Positions 16,101-24,610 of a stretch of DNA of 64,000 nucleotides are shown in pieces. Position 1 is the stretch's first letter. Each line of letters starts with the position of its first letter. The notes under the pieces are model-generated. The model did not search any database. It had not been told where the DNA came from and worked only from the letters and a program-made list of their open reading frames with translations. Position numbers and translations under genes: made by a program. The stretch covers positions 1-64,000 of the forward strand of contig WNNJ02002496.1 of NCBI GenBank assembly GCA_012934845.2, in the 5' to 3' direction. This stretch comes from Pomphorhynchus laevis (taxonomy: Eukaryota; Acanthocephala; Palaeacanthocephala; Echinorhynchida; Pomphorhynchidae).

Positions 16101-19100
16101 CTACTGATATCATTTTGTAGGAACTTTTCCCACAGATCCAAAATATGTTTACGTCCAGGAACGTACGCTCAAACGTTTATCTTTTAATCCGGAACACACA
16201 ATGTCTAAACGTGTATTGTACTCTCTTGCTGTAGATTCGTTATCAAAGATTATAGCGTCAAGAACATCATTCAATCGGTTCAGTTGATACACCGTGACAT
16301 ATTACATTGAATTCATCTGCTAGTATATATCGAATAGCATCATGTTGAATATGCATCACCTCCCTTTTTACAAGATAAGGCATGCGCATTCGAAAAAAAT
16401 TCCAACATGCAAATTGAGTCTGCATAAGGTTTGGAGAACGCCAGCCATATCGAGCACTCAAGGCATTAATAAATTCATTTCGACTTAGATGAAACTTTTC
16501 ATGATCAAGTGGTAAAGCACCCAGTCATGTGGACGCCCTGGTATTGAAGCATGTAGGATTGCATTGTGTGTTGATATCTAGCTGCGTGAGGTTTTCTTCT
16601 AATCTATTAAGGTAACATCATTCTCTATGCTTCCAAATATTATGTAGCGTTGCCTTCTGTAACTCTGCCAATATTCCAACAGAAATACACGTTTCGTAAG
16701 TTTTGTAGAGATGTTCGGAACATTCACATTTCAATTTACACCCTAAACATGGGTGTAAACCACCCATATGGATTGGTGTTGTCGCAATTATTTTCCCGAC
16801 GTTATCGATATTGAAACCCAACAATTCAGTTAACAAATTAGCGAATATATTTTCTTAAAGTGTATTCAGTTTACACAAGACCGTCCTGAAAATATTAATA
16901 TATTTGAATTGTAAAGATTTTTTAGATTTCCAAAATCTGACATGTAATATAATATACTAATTATATTAATGAAATATTCTGATATTCTAATTTATTCTAC
17001 CAAAATATGTTGATTCATTTTAAAGTGCCAAATCTTTCGCGTAATTGGCTGTTTCGTAAAACCCAATTTGATATGCTTAAAATATCTTAAAACTTATTTT
17101 AATTTAAAATTAAATTAAAATGATTGAATTTATGCTTAAATTATTTAATTTATAACGAGTTTTTAATTATTAATAATTTTAGATGAAACTATTTTTATTT
17201 AAAAACTCTCAATCACAGCAAATGTCACGTGAAATAATACAATTACACTTCTAGGCACCCGAGGCTTTACGTTCTGTCGTTTTTGCTGGTTATTTGTTCT
17301 CCAACGCGATTGGAAACGTCATTGTTACACTTTCGGCTGAACTTCGTGTTTTTCCTAGCGAGGTAATTTATTTGCACAACGACTTATAATACGCATATTT
17401 CGTGTGGGACTATAATTTAATTTTTAAGTCCGCAACAATTCTATAATAACACAATGCGATTTTAAATAAACTCTCTCTCTATGTCAGCCTTCTCAATGTT
17501 TTTGAATTTTTTCTTACAAACGCATTTATCCCACTTAAGCTGGGTATCTCTTGTTTTTATTTAAAAAATTTTATTTTAGATAATTTTGATAATGTCATAA
17601 AGCACATCATTTTTAATTTATTAAACTAATTAAATGTCGTTATCGACAATATTAAATTTAAAATTGAAGCTGTTTAGATTGATAAAATGATCAAACTTTA
17701 TATATAACTGTCCATATAATGATTAAGCTGTCCGTATAATGAATAATATTTTGTTATTTAGTCTGAAAAACTGCGCTAGATTCTTTCCTAGTTATTTAGG
17801 TCAATTAAATAAAAATGTATCGATGAAAGATTCTAGTCGGTGATTTTTTTTATTTTCACACACATTATTAGCTGCAAATGGCTATTTTAACTGTTCACAG
17901 AAGAAATTCAATGACTAAAATAAATTTAAGTCTAGTTAAAAAAATTGTTGATTAAAGCTACTTACAATATTTAGAAGAAAATTTATAAGTGTTCTAACAA
18001 ATTACAAATCTCACTTTTATTACGTCCCGATGAAGACAACTCACCCGAGAAAATCATCAAACTCATAAAGGAGCAGAAAATCGAAATATGTAAAAAGAAA
18101 CTAGATTTACTTTTAACCAGTTTAGATAGTTCAAATTCTTTCATTAATTACATGTCCATCCCCGGATCATCAACTTGGTTGTCAGCGAAGCCATTGGTTC
18201 TTTTTAGACGTCATCTAAGCTTACGCCAATTCCAAGATGCTTTAGCAGTTCGTTACGGTTGGCCCCCACCGAATCCACCACGCTTTTGTAGCTGTGGGGC
18301 TGACTTTGCACTGAGTCATTGTCTTTCGTGTCAGGTCGGTGGATTACCTATTGTACGTCACAACACTGTAAGAGATTTTCTAGCTAAAAAACGGTCAAAA
18401 GTATCATCATCAGTAGCCATCGAACCAATCCTACGCCGGATATCTGAGGGATTTGACTTTGAAATTGCATCAACAACTCGCGATATTGAAGCTCGTTTAG
18501 ATATCGAGTGCAACGGCTTGTTCGGTGATTCAACGGAGCGGTCCTTACTGGACATCGTTGTATTTAATCATTTTGCTCCATCGTACATCTCTGACAATCC
18601 AAAATCTCACTTCGAGTATCACGCCAAACGAAAAATATCAAAGTACAACGAGCGAGTCCTTAAAATAGAAGATGCTACTTTTTATCTTTCGTGTGTGCGT
18701 GTAATGGGGTACTGGGTAAGGAAGCACAAATTGTACTCAGAAAAATCGCTTTACTGGAATCTGAAAAAAGCAAACTTTCATACAGTAATTGCATCTCAGA
18801 TATTCGAATGGATCTTGGATTTCTAATTGCAAGGTTGGCAGGAAATGCTTTACGTTGCTCACAATTAAGTTGTACAAGAGTTGGGAGATCAGTACACGAG
18901 GATGTATCCAACTTTTAATAATAAACAATATTTCGAACAATTTAAAAGGGTATTTTCCGATGTAAATTTTTTTAATAAATCTTCTCTTTAAAAAAATCTA
19001 AAATAAATACAATAAATAACATACAATCTAAGAAAGCAGAGGAACTGAACTGAGTTTGAACTTTTTTGGCTGCTAATATAAATATCGACAAAACTCGTTC

Positions 19101-22100
19101 AACTGCAGTACGATTATTCTGTTCACAGGGCTTGGCGCAATACAAAGAACAAGGACCTTAAAAAAGTTTGATAACTAATAAACATACAATCTGTAAGCGG
19201 AAAGAAAAAGCCTACAACTTTCCACGCTCAACTCGCGTATCTCTTGGAATGCGACAGAATTCCGAATCTCGCGGAATGTAAAAGAATGACGTCCCCAGTC
19301 TGATCAGGAAAACAAATTATGAATCATCCGGGCTAATTCGAAGTGAGATTGTGTCGGAAAAAAAGACAATGCAGCATTTGTCGTCGATTATTTTGCTTAA
19401 CTTCTACCGGCCGAATACCCAGGCATGGCCCGTCTCCCGGCTGTTGTGGTTCTGGTCAAACGCCTACTTCCATAAATAGTTCGGCATCATTCGATACTCA
19501 GGCTGACAACACCTTTTCATGAGAGCATTGAGATATCGCGTTAAACGAGATGCTACCAGTTCGGTTGGTTCGACAAATACCCAGATCTGCCAGGCCCCAG
19601 GTAGCTACAACTCTTTCAATCATTTCGGCTGACATTGCGAGGGACCACCAGAAGGAAGATGCGTGGATTAAATTGTTGATGTTCGCAAGAATGGTTATCC
19701 GCGTGCCTGTAAGGACTGAGGAAAATGACAATCGCAGTTTGTCTCAGAAGATAAAGGAGGTATGTCTCAAATTTTTTGATATGACATTCAGGTCAGTTGA
19801 TGATGTTGTGGAGCGAAGGTGGGGAAGACCTAGCAACTGAACGAAAGTAGACGATCGCGAGGCCAATAGAAATCTTTGTCGCAGAGTTTCAGAAAGACTG
19901 GAAGACGTGACGTTCGCGGCGCAATCAGATTGGTGAGCAGCGACGACGGAATAGTGCAATTCGACGATCGAGTTTTGTCAGAACTAAGGTCCAAACACCC
20001 CCCCACACGAACTAACCAATTAGGTTGGACACATAGGCAAGTTCAAATTCACAGTGCACCGCTTTATGCCTTCCCTGTTGTCTCTGCTGACATCGTGAAG
20101 TCTGCTCTCCGCTCATTCCCCAATTCTTCTTCAAATGGATTAGATGGACTCAGTCTACTACATCTCAAAGACCTGACTGGTCCCTCGTGCGGCCTTCCAG
20201 GGGTTCGCCTAGTGCATTCCATGGCTGAATTCATCACCGTCGTCTTAAAAGGTTGTGTGCCGGATTCAATAAGGAAATTTTTCTGCGGTGCTAAACTACT
20301 GGCATTACAGCAGCCTGATGGCGGTATCCGTGCGATTGTCGTGGGCTGTACGCTGCGTTGATTGACATCAAAGATTGTTGCACGTTGGGCATCCAACGAC
20401 ATTCGAGATGAGTTCGTACCTCGACAATTTGGCGTTGGAATACCACGAGGAGTTGAAGCTGTGACTCACGCGTCCAGACATTTTGTCGCGAACACTTTAG
20501 TCCCTAAAGTAGCGCTCGCCAAGCTCGATTTTCATAACGCTTTCAACACGGTCAACCGCGACCACATGATTGACACGGTTCGAAGGAAGCTACCAGCATA
20601 CCTACCTTTCATTAGCATGTGTTATGGTGAGGAGAGTCATCTCATTGCGGGCATCTCAATAATTCCATCCTTCGAAGGTGTACAACAAGGAGATCCACTC
20701 GGTCCTCTGCTTTTCTCGCTTACCGTAAATGAAGTTGCCAAACTCTGCCAGTCACCTTTTTGTGCATGGTATCTCGACGACTGTATTTTGGGGGTGACTT
20801 GGATACGAGTTACTCTGATGTAGTTAAAATAATCGAGCAGGGTTCAAGAATTGGACTGACATTAAATCCTCAAAAGTCGGAATTAATCACCCGAGATCCT
20901 AAAGATCAAATTCGTTTGAAGGAATTGATTCCTGAATGCATTCTCACTAGTCCCAACGACGCTGTTATCTTGGGTACTCTTGTAGGAAACGAGTTGACGC
21001 TCGATAAAGCCGTGAATCAATGTGTATCGCTTCTCCAGAACACTGTCAAACGAATGGGCGATCTATCCAGACGGGTTGCACTGTTTCTATTGCGATGTAG
21101 CTTCAGCATACCAAATATTTCTCATCTGCTACGCTGTGCCCCTTGCTTTTCATGTTCATCTTTAAAGAATTATGACGAAGTCCTAAAGTCCGCTCTTGCC
21201 AACATCTTAAATTTATATCTGGATGATAATGCATGGCGTCAAGCAACTTTGCCGATTGACTTGGGTGGCTTAGGTTTATATCGCAGTGAAGTTATATCCC
21301 TGCCGGCATATTTGTCTTCAATCGCAGTTACTTCAATTCTCGTAAAGTCATTAATCGGACCAAACCTTTGAGCAACCAGCGGAGTGGATTGCTCGGATTT
21401 CCAACACGGTGTGCGCGGATGGGCGGCTGTATGCGGGGAAGAGTTGCCAACGGAAAAACACAAACAAAAACGTTGGTCTCGTCCTATGCACTTGGTCGCT
21501 AGTGGTTCTCTTTTATCGGATGCTGATTCTTCTAAATGTCGAGCTAGACTGCTTGGAACGGTAGGCAAAGACTCGGGGGCTTTCCTGATGGCACTTCCAA
21601 TCTCGGCAGTTGGCACCAGATTGGACAATGTATCATTCACTATTGCCGTGGCGCTACGACTCGGTATCAAATTTAGCGGGGAATTCACATGTAGATGCGG
21701 GAATATCAGCGACTCATCAGGTTTGCACGGTCTGGACTGTCGATATAGCAAATCTCGGCACAGTCGACATTCGGAGATGAACCACATAATTCGAATGGCT
21801 TTCTCTTCAGTAGGGATACCTTCTCGACTAGAACCGGTCGGGTTGTGTCGCAGCGACGGCAAGCGACCTGATGGTGGCACTTTGGTTCCATGGAAGGGCG
21901 GCAAATTGCTGATTTGGGACGCTACCTGCATAAATCCTCTAGCGGCGAGTTACGAGGACAAGGCAGTCATTCAAACCGAGGAGGTTTCCGCCTTTGCGGA
22001 GAGCAAGAAGAAGGAAAAAATACAAAGAGATCGACAATATAATATATACCTTCTTTTCAATCGCGGTCGAGTCCTTGGGTGTCTTGGGCAAGGAAACCTC

Positions 22101-24553
22101 GTGCTTTATTGAAGAGATCGGAAAGATGATGTCAAAGGCCACTGGCGAACCTCGATCAACGGCTTTCATCATGCAACAATTTAGCGCATCGGTCCAACGT
22201 GGAAATGCAGCGTGTATACTCGAATGCGTGGGCGATCAATCGGTTTCCGACTTTTTTAACTGAATGACTGTACTAATTTCAAACTATGTTTTCTAAAATT
22301 GTTTATTTTTGTTTAAATAAAATTATATCAATTTAAGTCTACACATCAATATTTAATAGCCAATGTTGAATCTTTGCTTGAAGCTGCAGTAGTTGACTGT
22401 AAATGCAATTTTTTTAGGCAGCACATTTGATACATTTAAGTACCGATGTGAAAGTCGCACCACGCGACTTTCAGAGCACAGTTTTACACATTCTCGGAGC
22501 ACAGTTTTACTCCCGGAGCACAGTTTTACACATTCTGCGATTTAATTATGAAAACTTATCCGATAAAGGGATCTGTGAGAAAGCAAGCAGCGACAGCAAC
22601 TAAAATTCCTGCCCGAATAAAAACAAGGATGATCCGGAAAGCACGTTGTTAGTTTAAAGAGGCTATGCCCATGCTACTACGTTAGCAAATTCTCGGAGAT
22701 GCCTTTTTAATATATAACAAGGCAGACGAAATGACTGATGGTAGTTCACCCTACCGATGAGTGCTGCCGGCCACCATCAGCTCGTCTAGGAGTGATAAGG
22801 AAGTCTGCTCTGTATGTAATCCAACTCCGGTTTTTGGCAAAATCTACGATTATGAAACTGAAGCTTTTTAGCTCCCGGAGCACAGTTTTACACATTCTGC
22901 GATTTAATTATGAAAACGTATCCGATAACGGGATCCTGTGAGAAAGCAAGCAGCGACAGCAATTAAAATTTCTGCCGAATAAAATAAAGGATGATCCGAA
23001 AAGCACGTTGTTAGCTTAAAGAGGATATGCACCATGCTACTACATTAGCAAATTCTCGGGGAGGCCTTTTCAATATATCACAAAGCAGCCGAAACGACTG
23101 ATGGTAGTTCACCATACTGATGAGTACTGCCGGCTACCATCAGCTCGTCCAATAAGTAACCGGCAGCACTCATCAGTAGAATGAAGTACTCACTGGCTGT
23201 TTCGGTTGCCTGTGTGACATTGTGAATAAAGGCGTTTCCGAATTTGCTTAATTGTTTGAGGCTTACGCTCTTAACCAGATCAAATTGCTGTGCGGACCAT
23301 CCTTAAACACTTGGCAGAGGTTGTTGCTGAGTTAGTGTTTAAGTATGGTCCGCACAGCAATTCGATCTGGTTAGGAGCGTAAGCCTCAAACAATTAAGCA
23401 AAGTGTCGGAAACGCCTTTATTCACAATGTCACACAGGCAACCGAAACAGCCAGTGAGTACTTCATTCTATTTATGAGTGTTTGCAGGGTACTCATTGGT
23501 CGTCTAGAAGTGACATGGTGACTGAAAGTCGTGAATCGAAGTCCAGTCTATCAAGCAACACCATTTAGTATAAATGCCGTATTTCGTAAGAAATCCTGGA
23601 CCGTTGTCTACTCAGCACATCCGTGCACTACTATTATACCTGCCGTATCCATTAAGGATCCAACGAGTGCAGCGACAATTCAGCAACAACCTCTGCCTAG
23701 TGTTTAAGGATGGTCCGCACAGCAATTCGATCTGGTTAAGAGCGTAAGCCTCAAACAATTAAGCAAAGAGTCAAAAACGCCTTTATTCACAATGTCACAC
23801 AGGCAACCGAAACAGCCAGCGAGTACTTTATTCTACTGATGAGTGTTTCCGGGTACTCATTAGTCGTCTAGAAGTGACATAGTGACTGAATATCGTGAAT
23901 CGAAGTCCAGTCTATCAAGCAACATCATTTAGTATAAATGCCGTATTTCGTAAGAAATCCTGGACCGTTGTATACTCAGCACATTCGTGCACTACTATTA
24001 TACCTGCCGTATCCATTTAGGATCCAACGAGTGCAGCGACAATTCAGCAACAACCTCTGCCTAGTGTTTAAGGATGGTCCGCACAGCAATTCGATCTGGT
24101 TAAAAGTATAAGCATCAGACAATTAAGCAAAGTGTCGGAAACGCCTTTATTCACAATGTCACCCAGGCAACCGAAACGGCCAGTGAGTACTTATTCTACT
24201 GATGAGTGTTGCCGGGTACTCATCATTTCGATGCTGAAGTGGTCGTCTAGAAGTGACATAGTGACTGAAAGTCGTGAATCGAAGTCCAGTCTATCAAGCA
24301 ACACCATTTAGTATAAATGCCGTATTTCGTAAGAAATCCGGGACCGTTGTCTACTCAGCACATTCGTGCATTACTATTATATATATTGCGATTTTCCGCA
24401 ATAACAATATATATGGGAGCGTCTCGGAGTGATACATTAGACTGATGGAGCTGATGATCAAAGTCCAGTTATTTAGCAGCACACATGGATTTAAAATCAA
24501 TCGTAGCCAATTATGGCTCCTGGACCACAGTTACAAGCGATTTTTCGCACTAT

Positions 24554-24610
<57 letters not shown>

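Noticed and set aside
18358-22172. Many antisense frames across the LINEs, including a 230-codon one at 21239-21931
   Set aside because: They are shadows of the + strand LINE coding sequence, whose RT and endonuclease motifs are unambiguous.
23100-24260. Standard hammerhead in the 363-bp satellite
   Set aside because: CTGATGA is present but lies inside the stem that follows GAAAC, and no GAAA follows stem II, so the canonical order is not met. It is kept only as an unexplained structure.
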